Source: Poseidonocella sedimentorum (GTDB taxonomy: Bacteria; Pseudomonadota; Alphaproteobacteria; Rhodobacterales; Rhodobacteraceae). From it: a stretch of DNA of 64,000 nucleotides. The notes under the pieces were generated by a model. It made no database searches, was not told the origin of the DNA, and saw only the letters and a program-made list of their open reading frames with translations. The stretch is taken from assembly GCF_900116005.1 (NCBI RefSeq), contig NZ_FOYI01000009.1:62001-126000 (forward strand), in the 5' to 3' direction. How positions within the stretch are numbered: position 1 is the first letter of the stretch; every line of letters begins with the position of its first letter. The position numbers and the translations under genes are program-made. Shown here piece by piece: positions 1 to 9,375 of the stretch.

Positions 1-1
1 G

Positions 2-370
2 CGGCTTGAGGTCATCGACACGCCGGTCCTGCGCCGGCAGGGCGACGATGTGCTGGTTGACGCGAGCGCGATCGCCGGGCGCAGCATCGTGGCCGAGCGG
101 ACACCCATCCTTGGCGCCGGGATCAAGGTCCGGCCGCTGAACCCGGCAGGCGGCGCGCCCGCCGACGGAGACCAGAGCGCAAATGGCGCCGGTCCCGCTG
201 CAGACGAGATGGTCGAGCTCACCGATGAGCGCCGCGCGCAGCTTGTCTCCCTCGTGGAGGGCAACCAGCGCATGCCGGCGGAGGCCAAGGAGCGCGTCCT
301 CGCCCAGCTCCGCCAGCCGCGCGTTCCGGCCCAGATCATCGCACGGCTCGAAGAGCGAATCGGAGGTTAG
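2..370 (+). CDS. RND efflux periplasmic adaptor (membrane fusion protein), C-terminal fragment
   Basis: Only the last ~122 codons are present; the gene starts before the window and ends with TAG at 368-370. The visible part has a beta-rich stretch (RLEVIDTPVLRRQGDDVLVD...ILGAGIKVRPLNPAG), as at the membrane-proximal end of HlyD/AcrA-type adaptors, followed by a helical charged tail. Adaptors of this family bridge an inner-membrane RND pump to an outer-membrane channel. The call rests mainly on context: the RND permease starts 3 bases after this stop, and its ribosome-binding site (GGAGG, 362-366) lies inside the last codons here, so the two are one operon. The fragment is too short to assign a substrate. 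Confidence 0.75.
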   Translation, partial: RLEVIDTPVLRRQGDDVLVDASAIAGRSIVAERTPILGAGIKVRPLNPAGGAPADGDQSANGAGPAADEMVELTDERRAQLVSLVEGNQRMPAEAKERVLAQLRQPRVPAQIIARLEERIGG

Positions 371-373
371 GCC

Positions 374-3300
374 ATGGCGGCTTTCAAACCCGGCGGCGGC
401 ATCCTGTCCTATTTCGCGCGGCACCGCACCGCGGCCAACCTGCTGCTTTTGCTGCTCGTTCTGGCCGGGCTTTTCGCCGGGCCGCGGATGCGGGCGCAGT
501 TTTTCCCCGATGTGATCGCCGACAGCATCGACGTGGACGTGCGCTGGAGCGGGGCGGGGGCCGAGGATGTCGACACCGCGATCGTCCAGCTTCTGGAGCC
601 CGCGCTGCTCGTGGTCGAGGGGGTGGCGTCCTCCGCGTCGGTCTCGCGCGAGGGGCGCGCCTCCATCGAGCTGGAGTTCGAGCCGGGCTGGGACATGACC
701 CGCGCGGCGGACGATGTGCAGACGGCGGTTGATGCGATCAACAATCTGCCCGAGGATTCCGAAGAACCCAGCGTCTCCTACGGCGGCTGGCGCGATCGGG
801 TCACCGACGTGGTGATCACCGGCCCCGTCGGCGTGGACCAACTCGGGCGCTTTGCCGATGAATTCACTGTGCGGCTCTTTGCCGAGGGCGTGACCCGCAC
901 CACCATCCGCGGCCTCGCGGCGCCGCAGACGATCGTCGAGGTCCCGAGCGTCAACCTCATCCGCCATGACATCACCATGGCCGAGATCGCCGACGCCATC
1001 GCCGCCGAGGTCGACACCTCGCCCGCGGGCGATGTCGGCAGCAGCGGCGCCCGGGTCCGCACCGGGAGCGAGAAACGCAGCGCCGAGGAAATCGCCGCGA
1101 TCATCCTGCGCTCGGCCACCGATGGATCCAGCCTCACCGTCGGCGATGTGGCGACGATCCGGGTCGAGGGGGTGGACCGCTCGCGCTCCTATTACGTTGG
1201 CGCCAATCCGGCGATCTCGGTGCGCGTCGACCGCAACGAACAGGGCGACGCCATCGCCATGCAGAAGACCGTTGAAGAGGTGGCGGCGGAGATGGAGCTG
1301 ACCTTGCCCGAAGGGGTCAGCATCGACCTCATCCGCACCCGGGCCGAGGCGATCACCGCGCGGCTCAATATCCTTTATTCCAACGGGCTCATGGGGCTCG
1401 GGCTTGTGGTTTTGCTGCTGTTCCTGTTCCTCAACGCGCGCATCGCCTTCTGGGTCGCGGCGGGGATACCAGTGGCGATGCTGGCGACCGTGGCCTTCAT
1501 GTACATGGCCGGGCTGACGATCAACATGATCTCGCTATTCGCGCTCATCATCACGCTGGGCATCGTGGTCGATGACGCCATCGTGGTGGGCGAGCACGCC
1601 GACGCGCGCCGCCGTCGGCTGGGCGAGGGGCCCTATGAGGCGGCGGAAAACGCCGCCCGGCGCATGGCGCTTCCGGTCTTTTCCGCGACCCTCACCACCG
1701 TCATCGCCTTCTTCGGCCTGACCGCGATTTCCGGGCGTTTCGGCGATCTGATCCAGGCGATCCCGCTCACGGTCATCGCCGTGCTGCTCGCCTCGCTGAT
1801 CGAGTGCTTTCTCATCCTGCCCAACCACATGGCCCATTCGCTCAAGCACAGCGACAAGAACTACTGGTACGACTGGCCCTCGCGCCAGGTGAACCACGGC
1901 TTCCGCTGGGTGCGCGAGACGCTCTTCCGCCCCTTCGTCGGCCTTGTGCTGCGCCTGCGTTACCCGGTCTGCGCCGGGGCGGTGGTCCTGCTGGCGATGC
2001 AGGCGGCCTCCTTCATCCGGGGCGATGTGGAATGGCGCTTCTTCAACGCGCCGGAGCAGGGCAGCGTAACGGGCAACTTCGCCATGGCCCCCGGGGCGAC
2101 GCGCGCCGACAGTTTCGAGATGATGCGCGCCCTGCAGCAGACGGTCGAGACCCTCGCTGCCGAATACGAGACCCGCTACGGCGCCAACCCGGTCGATTAC
2201 GTGATCTCCGAGATCGGCGGCAATTCGGGCCGCGCTCTGCCCGGGGCCGACAGCAAGGATGAAGACCAACTCGGCTCCATCGCGATCGAGCTGATCGAGG
2301 CGGACCTGCGCCCCTATTCAAGCTTCCAGTTCGTTGGCGAGCTGCAGGAGCGGGTGCCGCGCCACCCGATGCTGGAGACGGTGAGTTTCCGCGGGTGGCG
2401 GTCGGGGCCGGGCGGGGATTCGCTCGATGTCCAACTCTTCGGCGCGTCCTCGGAGCGGCTCAAGGACGCGAGCCTCGCGCTTCAGGACGCGCTCGCGCGG
2501 TATCCGGAGGTCTCGGCGCTCGAAGACAACCTCGTCTATGACAAGGAAGACCTGATCCTCGAGCTTACCCCGCAGGGGCAGGCGCTTGGCGTCTCCATCG
2601 ACGGGCTGGGCCGCGTGCTGCGCGACCGGCTCGGCGGGATCGAAGCGGCGAAGTACCCGGTGGGCCCGCGCAGCGCCGAGATCCGCGTGGAGCTTCCCGC
2701 CGATGAGCTGACGGCCGATTTCCTCGACCGGATGCAGCTGCGCACCGCGAGCGGCTCCTACGTGCCGCTGGCCGATATCGTCCGGGTCGAGAGCCGGACG
2801 GGCTTTTCCACCGTGCGGCGGGAAAATGGGTTGCGGCTGATTTCGGTCACCGGCGACATCTCCGAGGACGACCCGGCCCGCGCCAGCGAGATCCAGCGCG
2901 CGCTGGAGGAGGAGCTGCTGCCCGCGCTCGCCGCCGAATACCAGATCGACTGGCGCCTGTCGGGCCTCGCCGAACAGGAGTCGAGCTTCCTGAGCGATGC
3001 GCGCAGCGGTCTGACGCTCTGCCTTACCGGGATCTACCTCGTGCTCGCCTGGGTGTTTTCCTCCTGGACGCGGCCGATCGTGGTGATGTCGATCATCCCC
3101 TTCGGCCTCGTCGGGGCGGTCTATGGCCACCTCGTCTGGGAGGTGCCGCTGTCGATGTTCTCGGTCGTGGGGCTGCTCGGCATGACGGGGATCATCATCA
3201 ACGATTCCATCGTGCTGGTCACGACGATCGACGAATACGCCGAAGAACGCGGGCTCTTTCCGGCCATCGTCGAGGGGGCGGCCGACCGGCTTCGCCCCGT

Positions 3301-3766
3301 TCTGCTGACCACCCTGACCACCATTCTCGGCCTCGCGCCGCTGCTCTACGAGGGCTCCAGCCAGGCGCAGTTCCTGCGGCCCACGGTCATCACGCTGGTC
3401 TACGGGCTCGGCTTCGGGATGGTGCTTGTGCTTGTGCTGGTGCCCGCGATCATGGCGATGCAGAAGGACGTCGCCCGCGCGACCGATGCCTTGCGTCTCG
3501 CGCTGCGGCGGCGGGCGGGGGCGGTGCATCTGGCGACGGCGGGGGCGGCGGCCGGGCTCGCGCTGTGGTTCGCGGTGACGCTCGGCTGGGCGCTGCTGCA
3601 GGGCGGCGCGTTGCCGGATCTGCTGGCCGCGCTGCTGCCTGCGGCGCTCGCGTCGGGCGGGATGGGGCCGGCGGTTGCGGTCTTCGTGCTTGGCGCGATG
3701 GTGATCATTGCCCTGAGCTATGTGGCCACCCGCGCGGCCCATGCGATGGCGCAGCGGACGGCCTGA
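374..3766 (+). CDS. RND-family efflux permease (AcrB/AcrD/AcrF type)
   Basis: This 1130-residue inner-membrane pump belongs to the family that exports drugs or metabolites by proton antiport with a periplasmic adaptor and outer-membrane channel. A first transmembrane helix at about residues 20-36 is followed by a large periplasmic loop. The TM4 proton-relay Asp pair is visible at D400-D401 (GIVVDDAIVV). The second half repeats the layout, with the helical pattern GLLGMTGIIINDSIVLV. Family members are usually about 1000-1050 residues; this one carries an extra ~80-90 residues with two more hydrophobic helices (about 1049-1072 and 1097-1122). The start is set by GGAGG seven bases upstream. The substrate is unknown; adaptor and pump are co-transcribed. 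Confidence 0.95.
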   Translation: MAAFKPGGGILSYFARHRTAANLLLLLLVLAGLFAGPRMRAQFFPDVIADSIDVDVRWSGAGAEDVDTAIVQLLEPALLVVEGVASSASVSREGRASIELEFEPGWDMTRAADDVQTAVDAINNLPEDSEEPSVSYGGWRDRVTDVVITGPVGVDQLGRFADEFTVRLFAEGVTRTTIRGLAAPQTIVEVPSVNLIRHDITMAEIADAIAAEVDTSPAGDVGSSGARVRTGSEKRSAEEIAAIILRSATDGSSLTVGDVATIRVEGVDRSRSYYVGANPAISVRVDRNEQGDAIAMQKTVEEVAAEMELTLPEGVSIDLIRTRAEAITARLNILYSNGLMGLGLVVLLLFLFLNARIAFWVAAGIPVAMLATVAFMYMAGLTINMISLFALIITLGIVVDDAIVVGEHADARRRRLGEGPYEAAENAARRMALPVFSATLTTVIAFFGLTAISGRFGDLIQAIPLTVIAVLLASLIECFLILPNHMAHSLKHSDKNYWYDWPSRQVNHGFRWVRETLFRPFVGLVLRLRYPVCAGAVVLLAMQAASFIRGDVEWRFFNAPEQGSVTGNFAMAPGATRADSFEMMRALQQTVETLAAEYETRYGANPVDYVISEIGGNSGRALPGADSKDEDQLGSIAIELIEADLRPYSSFQFVGELQERVPRHPMLETVSFRGWRSGPGGDSLDVQLFGASSERLKDASLALQDALARYPEVSALEDNLVYDKEDLILELTPQGQALGVSIDGLGRVLRDRLGGIEAAKYPVGPRSAEIRVELPADELTADFLDRMQLRTASGSYVPLADIVRVESRTGFSTVRRENGLRLISVTGDISEDDPARASEIQRALEEELLPALAAEYQIDWRLSGLAEQESSFLSDARSGLTLCLTGIYLVLAWVFSSWTRPIVVMSIIPFGLVGAVYGHLVWEVPLSMFSVVGLLGMTGIIINDSIVLVTTIDEYAEERGLFPAIVEGAADRLRPVLLTTLTTILGLAPLLYEGSSQAQFLRPTVITLVYGLGFGMVLVLVLVPAIMAMQKDVARATDALRLALRRRAGAVHLATAGAAAGLALWFAVTLGWALLQGGALPDLLAALLPAALASGGMGPAVAVFVLGAMVIIALSYVATRAAHAMAQRTA

Positions 3767-3769
3767 GGC

Positions 3770-4567
3770 TCAGCCCGCCGGGCAGCCGGTGATCTCGACC
3801 GCGTGGTTCGCGCCGAGCACGGTGATGCGCAGGCGCGAGCGGTCCAGCGCGAAGGCGCCGCCGGTGAATCGCTCCAGCTCAGAGGTGATGGTCAGCGTCC
3901 GGCCCTCCCGCGTGGTCATCGGCTCGGACACCCAGACGCCCGGATCCCCGGTCTCCACCACCGCCTCCTCCGGCGCGCCGGCGGAGGGCAGGCTGAGCGT
4001 CGCGGTGAGCGTGAGCCCGGTCTCGCTGGGCCGTAGCGCGCAGTGATGCGCGGCAAGCTCCGCCTCTTCGCCGCTCAGCGGCTGATCGGCGAGGGCAAGC
4101 GCGATGCGGGGGTCGGGCCGGGTCTGGCCCGCCGCCAGACGCCCGGAGAACTCCAGCCGCGCCGGCAGGCAGACATCCTTGCAGATCCCCAGATCGAGAC
4201 GCCCCGTGAGCTGCACATCCTCCGCCCCCGCCTCCAGCGTGAGCGGCACGACGACGTCAGAGGTATAGCCCACCGAGCGCAGCCCGGCCTGCCGGAAGAC
4301 GCGCGGTGTGGGCCAATGCGCGGTGACGGCGCCCTCGGGGCGGTCAATCGTGAGAAGCGGCGGAATGCCCCCGTCGCCCGGCGCGCGCCAGTAGGTCTTC
4401 CAGCCGGGGCCGAGATCGATGAGCAGCGCCGCGTGATGCTGCCCGCCCGCCGTGCGCCAGCCGGGTAAAAGCTCCAGCCGCGCCGCGCCGGAGAGATCCT
4501 GCGCCGTGGCAGGGGCGGCAAGGGCCGCGGCGAGGGCCGCGAGGCCGGGAAGAAGAGCGCGCATCAT
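3770..4567 (-). CDS. secreted DsbD N-terminal-domain-like thiol protein
   Basis: A 265-residue exported protein with an N-terminal signal peptide ([23 protein letters not shown], cleavage expected after ATAQ). The body resembles the periplasmic alpha domain of the disulfide reductase DsbD and its DsbC/DsbD-like relatives: [20 protein letters not shown], then [13 protein letters not shown], and a cysteine pair at C129 and C133 in GICKDVCLP. In DsbD this pair relays electrons to periplasmic partners. There is no membrane or thioredoxin domain here, so the electron donor must be elsewhere. It converges on the RND permease with only three bases between stops. Two ATGs occur in tandem at the start; either could be used. 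Family call fairly sure, partner unknown. Confidence 0.8.
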   Translation of the reverse strand: MMRALLPGLAALAAALAAPATAQDLSGAARLELLPGWRTAGGQHHAALLIDLGPGWKTYWRAPGDGGIPPLLTIDRPEGAVTAHWPTPRVFRQAGLRSVGYTSDVVVPLTLEAGAEDVQLTGRLDLGICKDVCLPARLEFSGRLAAGQTRPDPRIALALADQPLSGEEAELAAHHCALRPSETGLTLTATLSLPSAGAPEEAVVETGDPGVWVSEPMTTREGRTLTITSELERFTGGAFALDRSRLRITVLGANHAVEITGCPAG

Positions 4568-4689
4568 GGCCCCCGGCTTGCCTCAAACGGCCGCCCTTGC
4601 CAAGTCACGCTTTGGCGAGACCGGCGTGGGCAATTCTGCCGATACGCGAAACACTTGCGCCAAACCGGCACTCGGCCCATGTTTCTACC

Positions 4690-5259
4690 ATGCAGGACGC
4701 CGAATCTGAACTCGACCTCACCGGCCACCTTCTGATCGCGATGCCGGGCATGAGCGATCCCCGGTTCCAGTCATCCGTGGTGTTTCTCTGTGCGCATTCG
4801 CCAGAGGGCGCGATGGGGCTGATCGTCAACAAACCCGCCGATGTGCGCTTTGCCGAGTTGCTGGATCAGCTGGAGATCGAGGGGCCCGCCAATCGCAAGC
4901 TGCCGGTCCATTTCGGCGGCCCGGTCGAACACGCGCGGGGCTTCGTGCTGCATTCCGACGACTACATCTCCAACATCTCGACCCTCGAGATGGGCCAGGG
5001 CTTCGGCATGACCGCGACGCTCGACATCCTCGAGGACATCGCCCATGACCGCGGCCCCAAGCAGCAGATCATGGCGCTTGGCTATGCCGGCTGGGGGCCG
5101 GGGCAACTGGAGAGCGAGATCACGCAGAACGGCTGGCTCACCTGCCCGGCGGAGCGGGAGCTGGTCTTCGATCTGCCCGATACGGCGAAATGGGATGCGG
5201 CGCTGAAATCGCTCGGGGTCGATGCGCTGGCGCTCTCGGGCACGGCGGGCCACGCCTGA
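4690..5259 (+). CDS. YqgE/AlgH family protein
   Basis: A 189-residue member of the UPF0301 (YqgE/AlgH) family. Typical family segments are seen: [27 protein letters not shown] near the N terminus, [17 protein letters not shown] and the C-terminal region around [11 protein letters not shown]. The molecular function is not established; AlgH was linked genetically to alginate regulation in Pseudomonas. I start it at 4690 ([10 protein letters not shown]), because the longer in-frame reading from 4597 adds 31 residues that lack family character and overlap the divergent promoter region shared with the DsbD-like gene. It converges on the Sua5 gene with a 22-base gap and no obvious terminator hairpin. 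Confidence 0.9.
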   Translation: MQDAESELDLTGHLLIAMPGMSDPRFQSSVVFLCAHSPEGAMGLIVNKPADVRFAELLDQLEIEGPANRKLPVHFGGPVEHARGFVLHSDDYISNISTLEMGQGFGMTATLDILEDIAHDRGPKQQIMALGYAGWGPGQLESEITQNGWLTCPAERELVFDLPDTAKWDAALKSLGVDALALSGTAGHA

Positions 5260-5281
5260 TCAGATACGCAAGGTCGCGTAC

Positions 5282-6247
5282 TCAGAGTCGCGGGGCGGCG
5301 GCGCGGCGGAGCCGGTCGTTGATCGCGCGGCCAAGCCCGGTCTCGGGGATCGGCGAGACGGCGATCGCGCCCGCGCCCATCGCATCGAGCGCGTGCAGGC
5401 AGTCAAACAGCCGCGCGGCGGCCTCCACCAGATCCCCCGAGGGCGAGAGGTTGACCGCGCAGTCCACCGGCCCGAAGCCGAGCAGCGTCTCGCCCTCGCG
5501 GGCCGCGCTTGCGTTGAGCCGGACGGGCGCATCAGGCGCGTAATGCGAGGCGAGCTGCCCCGGCGCGTTTGGCGCGGTCTCGGGGCTGGCGGGCGCGGCG
5601 GCGAGCGGCTGGCCGAGCGCGGCGCTCAGCGCCTCGGCGGGGATGCCGCCGGGCCGGAGCAGGGCCGGGCGCGCGCCGCCCCCCTCCGCAAGTCCGAGGA
5701 TGGTCGATTCAACCCCAACGGCGCAGGGCCCTCCATCGAGCACCGCGTCGATCCGCCCGTCCAGCCCGGCGAGCACATGCGCGGCGGTGGTCGGGCTGAT
5801 CCGCCCCGAGGGATTGGCCGAGGGCGCGGCGAGGGGCAGGCCGCTTTCGCGCAGCACCGCCCGGGCCAGCGGATGGGCCGGCACGCGCAGGGCCACCGTC
5901 GGCAGGCCCGCCGTCACCAGCGGCGACAGCCCGTGCTCCTCTTTCAGCGGCAAAACCAGCGTCAGCGCCCCCGGCCAGAACGCCGCGGCAAGCCGGTCTG
6001 CGGTGTCGTTCCACAGGACCAGCTCCCGGGCCGCGGCCGCATCGGGCAGATGCACGATCAGCGGGTTGAACCGGGGGCGCTCCTTTGCCGCGAAGATCCG
6101 GGCCACGGCGCGATCATCGCGCGCATTGGCCGCGAGCCCGTAGACCGTCTCTGTCGGCAGCGCGACAAGACCGCCCGCCCGCAGGATCCGGGCCGCGCGG
6201 GCGAGTGAGGGCGCATCGTCGCGCAGACGTTCGGTCGGCATGGGCAT
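5282..6247 (-). CDS. tsaC: L-threonylcarbamoyladenylate synthase (Sua5/TsaC family, long form)
   Basis: A 321-residue enzyme that makes L-threonylcarbamoyl-AMP from threonine, bicarbonate and ATP, the first step of the universal t6A37 modification of ANN-decoding tRNAs. The YrdC-like catalytic domain occupies about residues 15-205, with ALPTETVYGLAANA, the PRFNPLIVHL segment and APSANPSGRISPTTAAHV. A linker (APNAPGQLASHYAPDAPVRL, about residues 228-247) leads into the ~70-residue C-terminal Sua5 domain that distinguishes the long form from short TsaC/YrdC. ATGs at 6247 and 6241 are both possible starts (MPMPTERL). It is divergent from the acyl-CoA dehydrogenase gene, with about 107 bases for both promoters. 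Confidence 0.94.
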   Translation of the reverse strand: MPMPTERLRDDAPSLARAARILRAGGLVALPTETVYGLAANARDDRAVARIFAAKERPRFNPLIVHLPDAAAARELVLWNDTADRLAAAFWPGALTLVLPLKEEHGLSPLVTAGLPTVALRVPAHPLARAVLRESGLPLAAPSANPSGRISPTTAAHVLAGLDGRIDAVLDGGPCAVGVESTILGLAEGGGARPALLRPGGIPAEALSAALGQPLAAAPASPETAPNAPGQLASHYAPDAPVRLNASAAREGETLLGFGPVDCAVNLSPSGDLVEAAARLFDCLHALDAMGAGAIAVSPIPETGLGRAINDRLRRAAAPRL

Positions 6248-6354
6248 CTCGTGACGTGGCGTTTAACTTTTGGAGGCGTCGGAGCTTGGGTTAGAGTGCC
6301 AGCCATAGCTGCGCTGTGTCTTATTGCCAAGTTTGGACCAAGAAGGAATCATTC

Positions 6355-8067
6355 ATGCCGTATCGAGCGACCGTCGATGATTTCCAGTTCCTCTTCTCTC
6401 ATGTTGTCGGGTTTGACCGGGTGACGCAAACCGAGCGCTTCGCGGATGCCGATGCCGAGATGATCGACGCGATCCTCGGCGAGGCGGGGCGTCTGAGCGA
6501 AGAGGTGATCGCGCCGCTGAACCGCGTCGGCGACCAGCATCCCGCGCGGCTTGAGAACGGGGTCGTGCGCACCTCTCCGGGATTTGCCGAAGGCTACAAG
6601 GCGATTGCCGATGGCGGCTGGGTCGGGATTTCCGCCGATCCCGCGCATGGCGGCATGGGGCTGCCCATGACCGTGACCACGGCGGTCAACGACATGATGG
6701 CGGCGGGCTGTCTTGCGATGCAGCTCAACCCGCTCATGTGTCAGGGCCAGATCGAGGCGCTCGAGCATCACGCCTCCGACGAGCTCAAGGCGCTCTACCT
6801 GCCCAAGCTGATTTCCGGCGAATGGTGCGGGACGATGAACCTCACCGAGCCGCAGGCGGGATCGGACGTTGGCGCGCTGCGCACCAAGGCCGAGCCGCTG
6901 GGCGACGGCAGTTTCGCCATCACCGGCCAGAAGATCTACATCACCTGGGCCGACAACGACTTTTCCGGCAACATCTGTCACCTCGTGCTCGCGCGCCTGC
7001 CCGGCGCACCCGAGGGGACGAAGGGGATCAGCCTCTTCATGGTGCCGAAATTCATCCCCGATGCGGATGGCAACCCCGGCGCGCGCAACGATCTGCGCGT
7101 GGTCTCGCTGGAGCACAAGCTTGGCCTTCATGCATCGCCCACCGCGGTGATGGAATATGAGGGCGCCAAGGGCTGGCTCGTGGGCCCCGAGGGCGGCGGC
7201 ATGGCGGCGATGTTCACCATGATGAACAACGCGCGGCTGGGCGTCGGCGTGCAGGGGATCGGCATTGCCGAGGCCGCGACGCAAGCCGCGCTCGCCTATG
7301 CCACCGAGCGAAAGCAGGGCCGTAGCCTGATCGACGGCGGGACCGGCACGATCCTCGATCACGCCGATGTGCGCCGGATGCTGATGACCATGCGCGCCGA
7401 TACTTTTGCCGCGCGCGCGATCGCGCTGGCCTGTGCCGTGGCGATCGACATGTCCACCGCAACCGGGTCGGACGACTGGTCCGCGCGGGCCGCGCTCCTG
7501 ACGCCGATCGCCAAGGCGTTCGGGACCGAAACCGGCATCCGCGTGAGCGAGCTGGGCGTGCAGGTGCATGGCGGCATGGGCTTCATCGAAGAGACCGGCG
7601 CGGCGCAATTCTCGCGCGATGTGCGGGTCACGGCGATTTACGAGGGAACCAACGGCATTCAGGCGATGGACCTCGTGGGCCGCAAGATGATGGACGGCGG
7701 GGACGCGATCTTCGCGCTGCTCGACGAGATCGAGACCGAGCTGGAAGAGGCGCGCAACACGTTGCCGGGCCTCGGCGAGCCGGTCTGGGAAGCCTGCGAG
7801 ACCCTGCGCGAGACGACCGAAACCCTGCTCGGCAGCGCGCTCAACGACCGGTTCGCCGGCGCCGTGCCCTACCTCATGGGGTTTGCCCGCGTGCTGGGGG
7901 GCTACTACCACCTCAAGGCCGCGCTCGCCGCGCCCGAGAGCCCGCGCGCCCAGCTTGCGAAATTTTACATCACGCGGCTCTTGCCCGAACATCTGGGCCA
8001 TCTGGCCCATGCGCGCGCGGGGGCCGACGATCTCTACGCGGTGGATGCCGAGGGTCTCGCCGCCTGA
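6355..8067 (+). CDS. acyl-CoA dehydrogenase, DmdC-like
   Basis: A 570-residue FAD-dependent acyl-CoA dehydrogenase of the long class carrying an extra C-terminal domain. Visible motifs are GEWCGTMNLTEPQAGSDVGALRT (FAD/substrate-binding strand), QVHGGMGFIEE and AIYEGTNGIQAMDLVGRK, whose Glu in YEGT is the usual catalytic base. The N terminus (MPYRATVDDFQFLFSHVVGF) and overall layout recall DmdC, the 3-methylmercaptopropionyl-CoA dehydrogenase of the roseobacter DMSP demethylation pathway. Many paralogues share this form, so the substrate is an inference. Start at 6355 follows AAGGAATC; a longer reading adds 13 weak residues. Its stop overlaps the start of the next gene (TGATG), so the two are translationally coupled. 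Confidence 0.88.
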   Translation: MPYRATVDDFQFLFSHVVGFDRVTQTERFADADAEMIDAILGEAGRLSEEVIAPLNRVGDQHPARLENGVVRTSPGFAEGYKAIADGGWVGISADPAHGGMGLPMTVTTAVNDMMAAGCLAMQLNPLMCQGQIEALEHHASDELKALYLPKLISGEWCGTMNLTEPQAGSDVGALRTKAEPLGDGSFAITGQKIYITWADNDFSGNICHLVLARLPGAPEGTKGISLFMVPKFIPDADGNPGARNDLRVVSLEHKLGLHASPTAVMEYEGAKGWLVGPEGGGMAAMFTMMNNARLGVGVQGIGIAEAATQAALAYATERKQGRSLIDGGTGTILDHADVRRMLMTMRADTFAARAIALACAVAIDMSTATGSDDWSARAALLTPIAKAFGTETGIRVSELGVQVHGGMGFIEETGAAQFSRDVRVTAIYEGTNGIQAMDLVGRKMMDGGDAIFALLDEIETELEEARNTLPGLGEPVWEACETLRETTETLLGSALNDRFAGAVPYLMGFARVLGGYYHLKAALAAPESPRAQLAKFYITRLLPEHLGHLAHARAGADDLYAVDAEGLAA

Positions 8068-9107
8068 TGGATGGCGCGAAGGGACCGATCGGCTACCCGT
8101 TCGCCACCCCGCCCGAGCCGGGGGAGGTGGTCGAGATCGCGCCGGGTGTCCTCTGGACGCGCCTGCCGCTGCCCAAGCCGCTGGAGCATGTCAACGTCTA
8201 CATTCTGGAGGATGAAGACGGCTGGACCGTGGTCGATACCGGGCTCGACACCAGGCTCGGGCGCGAGATCTGGGGGCGGCTGCTGGCCGGCCCGCTCGCC
8301 GGTCGGCCCGTCGCGCGGGTGCTGGCGACGCATCACCACCTCGATCACCTCGGCCTCGCGGGCTGGTTCCAGAAAGAGCACGGCGCCGAGCTTCTGGCCA
8401 CGCGGACCTGCTGGCTCATGGCCCGGATGCTGACGCTCGATGTCCAGGAACGCCCCACCGAGGAGACGCTCGCCTTCTGGCGCGGCGCGGGGATGGATCC
8501 GGAGACCTACGCCAGACGCCTCACCGAACGCCCGCTCAACTTCTCCGATGCGGTCCACCCGATGCCGCTCGGGTTTCGCCGGCTGAAAGACGGGGATCGG
8601 CTGCGGCTCGCGGGGCGCGACTGGGCGATCCGGACCGGCGACGGGCACAGCCCCGAACACGCCACGCTCTGGAGTCGCGACGACGCCCTCGTGATCACCG
8701 GTGATCAGGTCCTGCCGTCGATCTCGTCCAATTTGGGGGTCTATGCCACCGAGCCGGACGCCGATCCGGTGGGCGATTGGCTGGCCTCTTGCGAGCGGCT
8801 GCGCCAGTTCGCCCGGGGGGACCAGATCGGCCTTTGCGGCCACGGGCGCCCCTTCACCGGCCTGCCGGTCCGGTTTCGCCAGCTCATCGACAATCACCAC
8901 AGCGCGCTGGAACGGCTGCTCGCCGCGCTGGATGAGCCGAAAACCGCGGCGGACTGTTTCCCGGTTCTCTTCAAGCGCCCCATCGGGACGGGGGAATACG
9001 GGCTCGCCCTGGTCGAGGCGGTTGGCCACATGAATCACCTCCATGCCACGGGCCGCGTCACCCGCACGCGCCGGGCCGACGGGGCCTGGCTTTTTCGCGC
9101 GGTCTGA
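8067..9107 (+). CDS. MBL-fold metallo-hydrolase
   Basis: A 346-residue metallo-beta-lactamase-fold hydrolase. The first metal site is clear: VLATHHHLDHLGLAG contains the HxHxDH motif. Further ligands follow at TGDGHSPEHATLW, the ITGDQVLP aspartate, and a late GLCGHGRPF histidine. The C-terminal ~70 residues look like the winged-helix tail of LACTB2-type hydrolases (VEAVGHMNHLHATGRV). The start codon is fused to the stop of the acyl-CoA dehydrogenase, implying a joint role, perhaps thioester or lactone hydrolysis in the same catabolic route; this is inference from context only. No signal peptide, so cytoplasmic. Confidence 0.88.
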   Translation: MDGAKGPIGYPFATPPEPGEVVEIAPGVLWTRLPLPKPLEHVNVYILEDEDGWTVVDTGLDTRLGREIWGRLLAGPLAGRPVARVLATHHHLDHLGLAGWFQKEHGAELLATRTCWLMARMLTLDVQERPTEETLAFWRGAGMDPETYARRLTERPLNFSDAVHPMPLGFRRLKDGDRLRLAGRDWAIRTGDGHSPEHATLWSRDDALVITGDQVLPSISSNLGVYATEPDADPVGDWLASCERLRQFARGDQIGLCGHGRPFTGLPVRFRQLIDNHHSALERLLAALDEPKTAADCFPVLFKRPIGTGEYGLALVEAVGHMNHLHATGRVTRTRRADGAWLFRAV

Positions 9108-9206
9108 GGCCTCTCGTCGCAGAGACGCAAGAGGGTGCGAAGCGGGATGACAGGCGCGTGTGAATCGCGTAGACCTGCCCCGGACATCGAGATGAGGACG
9201 AGGCAG

Positions 9207-9341
9207 ATGGCCGAACACAAGCACGGAAGCATGAACATCGAAACGCAGGAAAAGACCTTCGAGGGCTTTCTGCGCTTTTCCGCATGGACAGCCGCGATCA
9301 GCATCGGCGTGGTGATCCTGCTGGCGATCTACAACAGCTGA
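9207..9341 (+). CDS. aa3-type cytochrome c oxidase subunit IV
   Basis: A 44-residue protein matching the small subunit IV family of alphaproteobacterial aa3-type cytochrome c oxidase: a short polar head (MAEHKHGSMNIETQEKTFEGF) and one transmembrane helix (FSAWTAAISIGVVILLAIYN). In Paracoccus and Rhodobacter oxidases this subunit lies in the complex without a known catalytic role. The other oxidase genes are not in this window. The start at 9207 is chosen from the family pattern MAEH.H; a longer in-frame reading from 9135 adds 24 residues with no family resemblance. The lipoprotein gene follows after about 35 bases. Confidence 0.85.
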   Translation: MAEHKHGSMNIETQEKTFEGFLRFSAWTAAISIGVVILLAIYNS

Positions 9342-9375
9342 CGCCCCCCCCGAGCCCGAAGTTCCTCAAGAGGTG

